Source: Parasitella parasitica
Taxonomy: Eukaryota; Mucoromycota; Mucoromycetes; Mucorales; Mucoraceae
Assembly: GCA_025201805.1 (NCBI GenBank)
Contig: MU619257.1
Span: 151,455-215,454, forward strand
Length of the DNA stretch: 64,000 nucleotides
Reading direction: 5' to 3'
Shown: positions 11,725 through 21,583 of the stretch, piece after piece
Layout of the letters: every line of letters begins with the position of its first letter
Numbering within the stretch: the first letter of the stretch is position 1
Notes under the pieces: model-generated
The model's database searches: none
Told to the model about the DNA's origin: nothing
The model's input: only the letters and a program-made list of their open reading frames with translations
Translations under genes and position numbers: made by a program

Positions 11725-13358
11725 ATGAAAAGCAGCATTAGACACTCATTTGAACTGCCAATAAACAGTAACCATGACAGTATGCACAGCTGGAAGAAAT
11801 GGCAATATTTGGCACCTCGTTGGAGTAGCCCTGAATTATCTGCTACAACCACTGCATCAGTTGTGTCAGTACAAGAAAAGCAATGCGATTGGGATGAAAA
11901 TGATGAGGAAAGAACAATTGGCGACGACCATCGTCATGGAGACGAAGTCGAGAAAAACGTGTTGATATCTCTGTGCAAATCATTGATGCTGTACGGTGCT
12001 CCTTGCCATCGGATTGTATGTAGTAAAGTATACACTCTGGTCAATGTCACATCATTTAAACAAGCATAAACTATAGGAAGAAGCATTGGAACATGTATCT
12101 AAATCATTATCACTACACACAACATTTATCTTTATCCCTGGAATAATGATGATGACATTTTACAATACACCTATAGACACGGATAGCACACTAACATCGT
12201 TGCCTTGGCAGCAATGTTACTGCCACTCTCAAACTATACTAATACGATGCCCCCAGGGTCTTGACATGGGAAAACTAACAAAAGTAAACCATGTCATTCA
12301 ACGCATGTGCTCAACGCAAGACCAAGAGAACCACTTGTCAGCAGCTCAAAGTATTCTCACATTGCAGGAGATCTTTCAGGCCAAACCAACCTGGAATGTA
12401 TGGATAACACTCTTATCCCACACGCTGAGCAGTTTATTCACAGCACTCATCATGTTTAATGGAACATTGGTCGACACGGCTCTCAGTGGTGGCCTTGGCT
12501 TGTTGGTTGGCTTGCTAATTTTGCTATCTGAACGATATACAGCATACTGCAACATATTTGAAATATCCACCACCGTATTGATTGCATTCATTGCCAAGGC
12601 ACTGGATCAATGGATTTGCTTCACAGGCGTTGTTTTGTCAGCAACTTCGATCTTGATACCCGGATATACACTGACAATGTCTATAGTATGTATCGAATCA
12701 TAGAGTTTGCATCTGGATACATTTGTCCTAAACGTTCCTTCTTACATATTAGATGGAATTATCAGCACGTCACGTAATTACTGGAACCGTCCGATTCGTC
12801 TATGCTATGATTTATGCACTGTTCATAGGCTATGGGCTAGAAATAGGTACAAGCTTATACGAAGCAGTAGATGCTCAGTCATCACCTTCGGTATTTGATG
12901 TCTGCAAGGGCCAAACGCCGTCATGGCTTTACATATGTCTGTTTCCCTTGATGGCAATCAGCATGTCAATCAATCTAGGCGCAACTATAAGACAATGGCC
13001 TTCGATGGTGTGTAGTTCTGCTATCGGCTTTGGCGTGTCTGTACTATCAAGTAAATTCATTACCAATCTACAGATTGTGGGCACCATTAGTGCATTCTCG
13101 GTTGGTTTATTTGGTAATTTTTACTTTAAACTGACAGGTGATCTAGCCTTGGTGCCGCTTTCATGCGGCATCGCATCTCTGGTGCCTGGAAGTATTGGTA
13201 TCCAAGGGGCCTATTTCTTAATTCGACAAGATGACAAAGGAATATCTTTTGCGACACAAATGGTAGTGGCTTCATTAGGTATCGCCGTTGGCTTATTTGC
13301 TGCTACATTGGCTGTATCAGCAAGAGAGCGCAAAAGAGCTGCTTATTTGTCATATTAA
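11725..13358 (+). CDS. PRM10: Prm10-like ThrE/DUF1212 membrane protein
   Basis: Polytopic protein of the ThrE family (bacterial members export threonine and serine; the yeast member is pheromone-regulated Prm10). Three exons: 11725-12015, 12077-12685, 12753-13358; 501 aa. The N-terminal ~80 residues are acidic and hydrophilic. The ThrE domain begins near SLMLYGAPCHRIEEALEHVSKSL and contains the family-typical AAQSILTLQEIFQAKPTW segment, then about ten hydrophobic helices, with GLGLLVGLLILL and PLSCGIASLVPGSIGIQGA near the C-terminus. Fungal members are usually single-chain fusions of the two bacterial halves, as here. Transport substrate and membrane are unproven. Its stop is only 63 bp from the stop of the convergent Dbp8 gene, so 3' UTRs probably overlap. 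Confidence 0.88.
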
Positions 13359-13421
13359 GTTATTTATTTACAAGTGTGAAAATCGATAAAAGGGGTAAAA
13401 TTGTCTAATTTTTGTGTATTA

Positions 13422-14937
13422 TTATTGTTGCTCGTCTGCCATTCTCTTCTTTTTCTTTCTAATATGTGTTTTTGCTCCGAATTGTTTATCGTGCAGTTGC
13501 TGATGCATGTTAGAATCAAAATATCAGAATGCCTTTAAAATAAAAACTTACCATGCTAGCCTCACGTTTAGCAGCAGTAACTTCAGATAGCTCTTCTAAA
13601 ACTTCGCCTTCATTCACTTCATACTTTTCCATCTTTTTATCTACGCCATTCGGTCAGGGACAAATAATTGTTGGTGTAGTTACATTAACTTACTGATATG
13701 CTCCTCAATATTCTGCACAAGTTGGATGTCCTTTTCAGCTACGATTGAAATGGCCTTACCGCCTCTACCAGCACGAGCGGTACGACCCACACGATGGATA
13801 TAATCTGTTGGATCACGAGGAATGTCGTAATTCAACACACACTCCACTGAAGGAATATCCAAACCACGAGAACCCACATCTGTAGAAATCAAAATCTTGA
13901 TGACTTCTGCCCTGAATTTACCAAGTGAATTCAAACGCTGTTGTTGTGACATTTCAGAATGAAGTGCTGTACAACGAATCCCCAACTCCTTCAACATGAC
14001 TGTCATCAGCTCAGCAGTTGAGCATCTGCCACAGAATATAATGATTGATTTATCCTTTAAATCATCCGTACGTAAAAGATGTGCCAGATAAACCATTCTG
14101 ACCTGAGATGGGACTAGCACGTAAAACTGATCCAGCGTGTGGACTGTAGATGTGGACATGTCGCAAATATGCACAAAAGGTCGTTTCTTGGGATCTTCCT
14201 CTGCATCACGCAACGCTAAAATTGATTCGGTCATTGTAGCTGTGAACAGTAACGTCTGTCTTTGCTTGGGTAACAGCGGTAAGATCACCTCCAGTTCAGG
14301 TACAAACGTAGATGTGAACATACGATCTGCTTCATCCATGACCAAAAATTTACAGCGTCTTAAATCCACGGCTCCGGAACTACTTCTTATATGATCGCGA
14401 AGACGACCAGGTGTAGCTATAATAATATGAGGTCGCTTTGCAAGCTCCAATGCCTGTGCCATCATGTCTACCCGCAATTATGTCAATTATCGCATTGAGG
14501 CCCAAATTTTAAGCCAACTTACCCATGCCTCCCACAACAACACACTCCTTGACGCCCATGCCTTTTCCAAGCGCTCTAAATTGCTCGGCAATCTGGAATG
14601 CGAGTTCTCTGGTAGGTGTCAAGACCAGAGCGAACACACCATAAGGGTCTTCTGATAGTTTTTGCAAGATGGGAAGAGCAAATGCAGCGGTTTTACCTGA
14701 ACCTGTCTTGGCACCGCCAATGACATCTTTTCCAGCTAAAATGGGAGGTATACAAGCTCTTTGGATCTCGGTAGGTTCCTTGATAGACATGGCTTTCAGT
14801 GAATCACTAAGCCATTCCTCAATGCCAATGTCCGTAAAGCTGCTTCCTTTGGGTGCAATTATTTGAATCTTTTTTTCAGGTCCTTTCTTTTGAGATGCTG
14901 CGACTCTGCTTAGTGTTCTATTCGGTAATGTTGCCAT
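13422..14937 (-). CDS. DBP8: DEAD-box RNA helicase Dbp8/DDX49
   Basis: ATP-dependent RNA helicase of the nucleolus needed for 40S ribosomal subunit (18S rRNA) maturation in yeast. Four exons: 14937-14523, 14467-13694, 13640-13552, 13499-13422; 451 aa, the normal length. Visible motifs in order: Q motif ([17 protein letters not shown]...PTEIQ), Walker A ([13 protein letters not shown]), PTRELA, GG, TPGRL, DEAD (VMDEADRMF), SAT replaced by TAT (LLFTATMTE), then [18 protein letters not shown] and the arginine finger [13 protein letters not shown]. The short basic tail encoded by exons 3 and 4 ([21 protein letters not shown]) matches the charged end typical of Dbp8. The first intron falls after the GG motif. 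DDX47/Rrp3 is the nearest alternative. Confidence 0.93.
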
Positions 14938-15126
14938 TTGTATCAGAGATGGTTGCTAATGTCAACGAAAAAAGAGAGGAAGAAAAAAAAAAAAAAAAGG
15001 GTCAGTTGCAATGCAAAAAGGTCACATCCCTTCATGGTCACACGCCTGTCAATGCAAAGTGATCTGCATGTAATCCATTATAGTACAGTAACTTGAGAGA
15101 TTGGCACACATAATGCAATTTATTCT

Positions 15127-17083
15127 TTAAAGGTAGTTATGCATCCATTCATTTTCATTGTTAATAGAGGAGACTGTTGAAGAACTCTCTGTCCTTTGTG
15201 GCGCTATTTGTGCAGCCCTTTTTTGCTCTTCCTGTACGGTTGTTTTTACTCGTGTCGCAACATCATTAAACATTCGAATACCATTGCCTACGACTCCTTC
15301 TCCAAAATTCTTGACGTTTTTCCCTATTTCAAGGACTTTTGTAAAGTCAAATAGCTCCTCGTCTTCCTGATGAACTTTTTCTTCTTCTTCTGGTATCAAT
15401 CTCTTAGAGATTAAATTTCTGTTGCTTGTTGGTGAGGACGATGGCTCTTGCATAGGTTCAGCTAGCGCCGAGAATAGAGAAGAAGGTGAGAATGGGGTTG
15501 GCAATAAGGATGATTGTGCATTTGAAGACGTGGAGGCATCCGTTGCCATGCTACTACCGCCAATTTGATTCATAAATCTAGCGAGCGTTGGGACTGCATC
15601 CATAAATGAGCTGGTTCTTCTATGCAGTATAGGAAGGGGCTTTTGAGTGGAGGTTTTGCTGGTGGTACTATTCAACATGTGTGAGCGAATGATGAAATAA
15701 AACAGTGTATATTATACAAACCTGCCTGATTTCGCTTCTTCCATTTTTTTCAACATCTTTTCAGCACCGACTTCTCCCTCTTCCTCATCTCCTTCATCAT
15801 CAGAGTCAATGCTCATGATAATGTTCTTTTTGATAAATGCCAATTTCTCAGTGAAATCATCCAATCTGTCTCCCAAAATAGACTGAGCGATAGAAGTTCG
15901 TTTATCATCTGTAACAGCTGCCAGAGGTTTTGCCTTAATCTTCTGCTCTTGAGGATCGCTATTCAATGTGCTCAAAGGATTACCCTCTCGTAACTGAACG
16001 TGATCTATTTCACTCGTTTCTGCGCTAGTTTCTGTCGCATTGAATGAAGATGTTCTCTTTCCTTGTTCCTTTTGCCTTTTCAAAGCTAAATAATCCTCTT
16101 CTGTCATTGAGAATCGTGAAACTCGACTATCTTCCGGGATTTTCTGTGCAGACATGAGTGGCTCTTCTCCATACATAGACTTTTCAAATGAGGATTTTTT
16201 GTATATCAGCGCAGATGGCATTTCGCTGGATATTTCTGATAATGGAGGCATATGCAATATTTCTTCTTCGATCTGTGGAATTTCTTCTCCTTGTTCTTTG
16301 CTGTCTTTTGATATGGTAATATTGTTGGTATTCTTGTTATGATCATTTAGTACAGGATTTTTCTGCGTAATTAAAGCATCCTCTGATAAATCAGATTTGG
16401 TATCATCATCTTTGTTATTACCATCATTTTCATCCCCGTATTCCTCATTGTTACTGACATAACATCCATCTGCTATAGATTTGGTGCTATCCTCGACATC
16501 TTCATTATCTCTATAAGGTTCTGTCCAGTCGGGTTCGTTTCCATACCTTGTAAAGGAAGATCGAGTAAAATTTGCTAGCTCTTCTTCTCCAGAAACCTAC
16601 GTTGCAAATATTAGGCCCCCCACAATGAAAGAATTTTTTCGTCTCTTTTAATTAGCTTACTTTTGGTGTAAAGCTGTCTATTCGATGTTCTTCTGTTGCA
16701 AATATTTGCCTGTTGCTGGGAACACTCTGGTTTCCTTTATTCGACGAGACGCTAGCAAAAGGGTTTCGAGATAATGATGCCTGGGATCCCCCTTCTGTTT
16801 GCAAAAATACACTTGGCAAGTTATCATTTCGATCATCCTCGTTGTGTGTGTGGAACAAAGATGAAGAAAAATTCGGCTGGCTGTAATCCTCATCATTACT
16901 GTCATTGTCTGAATCACCTGGCAATCGAATTTCACCTCCACCTTTACCGAGGCTGATATGGCTACAGCAAGGAATAGACCATTTTGAGGAGTTTCTTGCA
17001 AAGACAGACTGGCTTTGAGAGGCACTAACCTCGTCTTGGTCTGTTGACAAGTGGATACTGGATTTTGGTTGAAACAAAGACAT
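15127..17083 (-). CDS. Large disordered acidic protein, function unknown
   Basis: Not recognised. Three exons: 17083-16661, 16596-15722, 15667-15127; 612 aa. Almost the whole chain is low complexity and acidic (Ser, Asp, Glu, Asn), with a very acidic block SIDSDDEGDEEEGEVGAE around residue 420. Two segments look ordered: LGDRLDDFTEKLAFIKKNIIMS, and near the C-terminus FTKVLEIGKNVKNFGEGVVG followed by NGIRMFNDVATRVK, which may be amphipathic helices. Intron 2 uses a weak donor, GTTTGT. No signal peptide or membrane span. Trafficking, endocytic-scaffold or nuclear adaptor roles could fit but nothing in the sequence decides. The coding claim rests on splice continuity over three long open frames. 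Confidence 0.65.
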
Positions 17084-17896
17084 TCTGCAGGTGAATATGA
17101 AAAGTAAAGAGCAAAGAGAAAAAAATGGAAAGTTACATATATACTGCTGTAACGTATCACAAAATCGCTTGTGTGGTACAATGAAATTAAAAAAAGAAAT
17201 ATACTGAAGTGATAAAAGGCGCTTGAGCGTTAAGGGAGAATTGATTGACGGAATCTGCATTATCATATAACAGCAATATGTCATCTTTTATAATGTACAC
17301 TTGAGTTTTGGTGTAATATAATGGCGACATGTCGATTCTCTGTATTTGCCCGCACAGCTTTAAACCAACCATCTACAGTGCCCAAGGAAGCGACTGAGAA
17401 TGTTCCAGGCTTGCATAAATCCGCCGCTTAGTTTCGTTTTTGGAATACGTCTGACGAAATGTGACATAACGTTGGTTGCTGAGCACTGGTTTGCTTCACA
17501 ATTTCCAGTCTTGAGTATACATGCAAAACTAATTTCATCGTACAGCACCTTTGACATACATAATGCTTATGGTATCGTTGATACTATGAGCATATCTTTA
17601 AGAACATAGCAAATAGATCATATAGTCGCTTTGCTGATCAAGTACTGAATTACATCTGAAGGTCAAAATGCATTGTCATGTATTTGAAACTGAGAGAATC
17701 GAATCACAGTAAACTTTGGTCATATGTTAAAATCTGTCATAGTATGATTTTTACTATTGAAAAGTTTAATTACAAAAAGGATGGAAATTTAAAGTAACAA
17801 TGTGGTGTATGTGATAAAAAGAGATATAGTGTACAAAGAAAGAAGCATTTAAGCAGAAGCAGCGTCTATATTATACCAAGGAAAAAATCAATATAA
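17084..17896. other. Intergenic, no supported gene
   Basis: About 800 bp. A 36-codon plus-strand frame at 17321-17431 begins with a basic, Ser/Ala-rich segment resembling a mitochondrial presequence but is too short to support. An overlapping minus frame at 17360-17557 is equally unsupported. Confidence 0.35.
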
Positions 17897-18585
17897 TTAC
17901 TTTCTCCCACACATTTTCAACAACTTACATCCAATGACACCACAAGCCAGACGGTCACCAGAATTGCCAGTTGTTTTGGATAGAGGAGAGTTACCTAAAC
18001 CAAGATCATCCTCACCAGCGTGGAGTACAATACCTCGACTGCATGAAAAATTAATAACGAATGTCGTATTGAATATCTGTATATCAGAGCTTACCCAATA
18101 ACAGAGAAAGGACCATTCAAATGAACAGTGCTAATGGTAAGATTGAGTGTAGCAGTGCCATCAGCAGTAGCTACAATGTTACCAAAATCACCAGCATGTC
18201 TTTCATCACCCTCAGTAGAGCCGTGAGTATGATTAAAGGGATTATAATGAGGGCCAAGCGAAGTACAACCTGATTACAATGAGTTAATGTACTGATAAAA
18301 TAGACAATGGGCATAATTACCATTGGAAAGGTCACCAAGTTCATGAATGTGAAGACCATGTTTACCTTCAGCTAAACCAGTAAAATTGGCAAAAATTTGG
18401 GTTGGGTCTTGAAGACCAGTTTGAGTGAAGATAACAGAACCAGCGATACCAGGATCAGTGATACCAGTAAGGATTGCAATGGCCTTAATAGTCTCGTGTT
18501 GCATAAGTTGAGAAGGCTTACAGGCAACAGAAGATAGGGCAGTTGCAATCAGAGCAGTGGCAAAGGATGCAATAGAAAATTTCAT
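17897..18585 (-). CDS. Secreted Cu/Zn superoxide dismutase
   Basis: Converts superoxide to oxygen and hydrogen peroxide. Three exons: 18585-18321, 18269-18095, 18038-17897; 193 aa. The first ~22 residues ([21 protein letters not shown], then C) form a signal peptide, so it is an extracellular, cell-wall or vacuolar form rather than cytosolic Sod1. Copper ligands are seen in [13 protein letters not shown]; the bridging and zinc region follows as [12 protein letters not shown] (three His) with ERHAGDFGN (His and Asp); the C-terminal copper His and active-site loop are in [16 protein letters not shown], with the catalytic Arg in [13 protein letters not shown]. An N-x-S/T site (FNHT) could be glycosylated. 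The tail [11 protein letters not shown] extends past the usual end and adds two cysteines, either a peculiarity or a small undetected terminal intron. Confidence 0.92.
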
Positions 18586-19173
18586 TTTGTATCAAGAATT
18601 GTGTGATAATGAAAAGGAAACGAGAAAAAAAAGGAATTGTGCGCATCCAAGCTTTATTTATGAATGCATTTTATTGTTGCTTTTGTTTTGGTTTGATAGG
18701 TTTAAATTGACTCCCAAAATAGCAACGCAATGAACTAAATCTGTTTCGTATAAAAGAAACCTTTTAGGCACAACAAAGCTTTTAATCTGATAACAAAAAC
18801 AAGAATTATTTTGTGGAGTTTTATTAGAATTTAAGACCGAAGATTCCATCTGATGAAGAAAATGGCTACAATTTACTATGATGTTAAGGCAAAAGGAGAA
18901 TTTAATAAATAGCGGTAGTATGGCTTGAATATAATTGAAATTATTTTCAAAATGAATCACACCTACTATACGTTAATAGGCACAAAGAAAGATACTAATT
19001 GATGAGGACAAATCTAATAATAAAACAATAGAGCTTAGATAATATTTGCTTAGATCGTTGGCTGAGTAAATTTCTTGTGAAAGAAAAACCTTCCCAAAAG
19101 ACAAGGCTGAGTAAAGAGTATATAGAAGAAATAAATATAGATGTTTAGAAACAGAGAAAAGATACTAGCACTT
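18586..19173. other. Intergenic, AT-rich
   Basis: Roughly 590 bp upstream of the SOD gene; the nearest 60 bp are purine-rich and could be the SOD 5' region. A minus-strand open frame at 18658-18960 has no motif and looks spurious. Confidence 0.35.
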
Positions 19174-19890
19174 TTACACGAGCAACCAATTCACCATAGA
19201 GGCACCAGGATCTTGGGGAGTAGGAGGAGGGACTTGTTCATGAAATAAGTGATCCATTTCATGGATTCTTGGTTTTTTAACAGGTAGATGCTTTCGTAAA
19301 TAGGATAGTGGATCTTCAATTGATAAAGGCATTTGTAGTCGACTGTGCATATGGAGACATTCAATAGCATGTTTACGTGTAAAGTTTTCTAGCGAATGAT
19401 AGATGCAGGGACGAGGAATACCACCAGGCAACCAACTAAGACGCCAACCGAGGATTTGACTACGTTCAATATTTGTCATCAGCAAGAAAAGAATTGGGTC
19501 TATAATCATTTCAGGGGTGCAAGCAGATATCTATTTGGAATTTGTTCCAGCGCAGAGGGTTTCATAGCTATCTTCGAGAACCTTTCGTTTGAGTTGTTTG
19601 AAGGCGCGTTGACCAAGGTATCTGCAATCGGGGCACATTCTTTCCAGAGAGGGTTTTAAGTACCAATTAGACTAGTCGATGTTTTGATATGTGGGAATAG
19701 TATCCTCAGCAGTGTACTATATCATCCGGCAAATCAAGGGAGCAAATTACGTACTTGGTCCGGAGGCTCCTAGACCTATCTGTCATTGATAATTGTTGTA
19801 CCAGATGTAACATGACTTTAGTGGAAGATTTATGAGAACCACCGCAAATGCGCCGAATGCATTCATTTTGACAAGCTTCAAGTTTCTTAA
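19174..19890 (-). pseudogene. Decayed LINE (non-LTR retrotransposon) ORF2 3' end
   Basis: Conceptual translation on the minus strand from about 19890 gives broken pieces of a LINE-type C-terminus: ACQNECIRRICGGSHKSSTKV, then LVQQLSMTDRSRSLRTKYV and LPDD, then after a stop and frame change LERMCPDCRYLGQRAFKQL, an in-frame TAG, and finally GWRLSWLPGGIPRPC with a Cys/His cluster (ENFTRKHAIECLHMHSRLQ). The LxxxQNxCxRxIxGxHxxS pattern and the terminal zinc-like motif follow, from memory, the downstream region of reverse-transcriptase ORFs of Mucoromycota LINEs. At least two stops and one frame change mark it as dead. No reverse transcriptase core remains. Confidence 0.6.
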
Positions 19891-20371
19891 AGTGAGTGGT
19901 TTGCAGTCTTTTCCTTTCATTTTCAGACTTTTATTATGCTTATTCGATACTCTAAGATTATTTCTTGGATGTAGTGAATAAATAAATTATAATTTGAAAA
20001 TAAAAGACAAGAGATTCTGCCAAGGTTGTTATTTATTCAGAGCATATATATACAATCTTTGAACGAGTGATATGAATTTATTGTTCATTCAAGACATTTA
20101 TATTTCGTATCGTAAGATTTATGGTCGTCAATGGAGAATTAAACTTGGTCTAGACTGTTTGACCCAAAGTTGCCATTACGTACATTGGCTTTTGCGAAAA
20201 TCACTTGTACCAAAAAGAGAAGCGAGTCCACCACTTGATAATTTCTGTGGCTATGTCAAAGCCTGCCAGTATTGCCAAACCTAACTTTTGCATACAATTT
20301 TATTAGTCAAACATTAGGCAACATTATAAATAAAGAAAAAAAAGTAGTTCGCAATAAAGTGGGATGATAAT
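19891..20371. other. Intergenic, probably 5'-truncated element flank
   Basis: AT-rich with a 70-codon plus-strand frame (20072-20284) that shows no domain. Lies between the LINE relic and the repeat array; nothing firm is seen. Confidence 0.35.
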
Positions 20372-20698
20372 GCAGAAACTGACCCAAGACGAGAGCATTG
20401 CACTCGAACGTAAGGATTCAGTACACCTTCAGGAGTAGCGATGCTATCCTAAAGGCCTCTTGCAAAAAAGTCCATTGTAGGTGCAAAAACTGACCCAAGA
20501 CGAGAGCATTACACTCGAACGTAAGGATACAGTACACCCTCAAGAGTAGCGATGCTATCCTAAGGGCCTTATGCAAAGACAGTCTATTGTTGCCGATCAC
20601 TACTGTAGGTGCAGAAACTGACCCAAGACGAGAGCATTACACTCGAACGTAAGGATTCAGTACACCTTCAGGAGTAGCGATGCTATCCAAAAGGCCTC
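20372..20698. repeat. Three near-identical copies of an 88-bp unit
   Basis: Direct copies at 20372-20459, 20483-20569 and 20611-20698 share the core GCAGAAACTGACCCAAGACG...ACTCGAACGTAAGGAT and end in GTAGCGATGCTATCC..AAGGCCT, with only a few substitutions. The spacers (23 and 41 bp) share TGCAAA and a (C/T)ATTGT element, and both end GTAGGT just before the next unit. The internal motif CACTCGAACGTAAGGATTC is GC-richer than its AT-rich surroundings. Minisatellite or repeated piece of an unknown element. Confidence 0.85.
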
Positions 20699-21583
20699 AC
20701 ACACCATCAATTTAGGAAAATTAAATGAGAGGATACTTATCTTATATAAAAAAGACCATTTTTAAAAAAAAGTAGTGAAAGTGAAAAAATATGGATGATG
20801 TTAGTCATAAAATGAGCATGCTTTGCTAAATGAAACGCGGTTTTGCAAGCACGTTATTTCTTTCAACTAGATGGTATACTGTCTGTATTACTATGGTTAT
20901 TTATAAAGGACAAAAAGGTAATATATCTTTTGGTATTATTTCTTTTCACATAAGGGTTTCAACTCCAACTTTTATAATTTAAAATCTTGGCATCAGATCT
21001 ATGTTTTTAAGTCTTAAAGTTAACCTAATATCATAGAAATATCACAATTTATAACGGAATGCGTTAAGCCAACGTTGATTGGGTTTTTGCGAAGATATAA
21101 AGACTTATTGGCTTGCTGGCATGAAGAGAAAATTGACGACGTAGAATTTCGCAAGTTATGGACTGAAAGATTTAATTCGATGTACGAAACCATGGCTCAC
21201 TGCTCATAAGTGGGGTCCTCTAATCCAATCATAACCTCTAGTTTACAGGTTATTGGGTTTAAATGTGGTTTTAAGCCAATAAAATTGAGCAATTAATTCT
21301 AAACGACCAATGAAAATGCTCAAAACGAGGTTACTGGGTTTCAAATAGTTCAATTAATATCCTATCTCCTGGATCACAAAATACAACATCAATCGTCAAT
21401 TGTGATGCGCTGTCCCAAAACCCATGAAGCGAGGGGCACACAAAGTGTATAAAATAAGCGTTGGTTTGGTTTATTGCTGTCTCACTTGGAAAGATTCAAA
21501 ATATACAAATTTTGGATACAACGCATAAATTTATAAATTTACGAAAGCTTTACTTTGGACAACATCTTTAAAATCTCTTTACA
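20699..21583 (+). promoter_or_regulatory. Upstream region of the DDE/exonuclease gene
   Basis: Contains one candidate small gene (20830-21209, listed separately). Between 21210 and 21583 there are two direct copies of AGGTTA(T/C)TGGGTTT about 87 bp apart (near 21247 and 21334), several CCAAT-like boxes and an AT-rich stretch ending at the start codon. Terminal inverted repeats bounding the downstream gene were not found. Confidence 0.35.
20830..21209 (+). CDS. Possible small spliced gene (87 aa)
   Basis: Exon 20830-20917 and exon 21037-21209 join in phase through a 119-nt GT-AG intron whose end has a TTAAC branch-like site. The product would start MKRGFASTLFLSTRWYTVC and continue ISQFITECVKPTLIGFLRRY with a charged C-terminus (ACWHEEKIDDVEFRKLWTER). 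The second exon reads like genuine coding sequence, the first is less convincing. No family is recognised. It lies in the mobile-DNA island and could be a fragment of a larger dead element. Confidence 0.25.

Noticed and set aside
17321-17431. 36-aa ORF with mitochondrial-presequence-like start
   Set aside because: Too short, no homologue recognised, no clear splice to a longer product.
20072-20284. 70-aa plus ORF near the LINE relic
   Set aside because: No domain; composition is compatible with chance in this AT-rich stretch.
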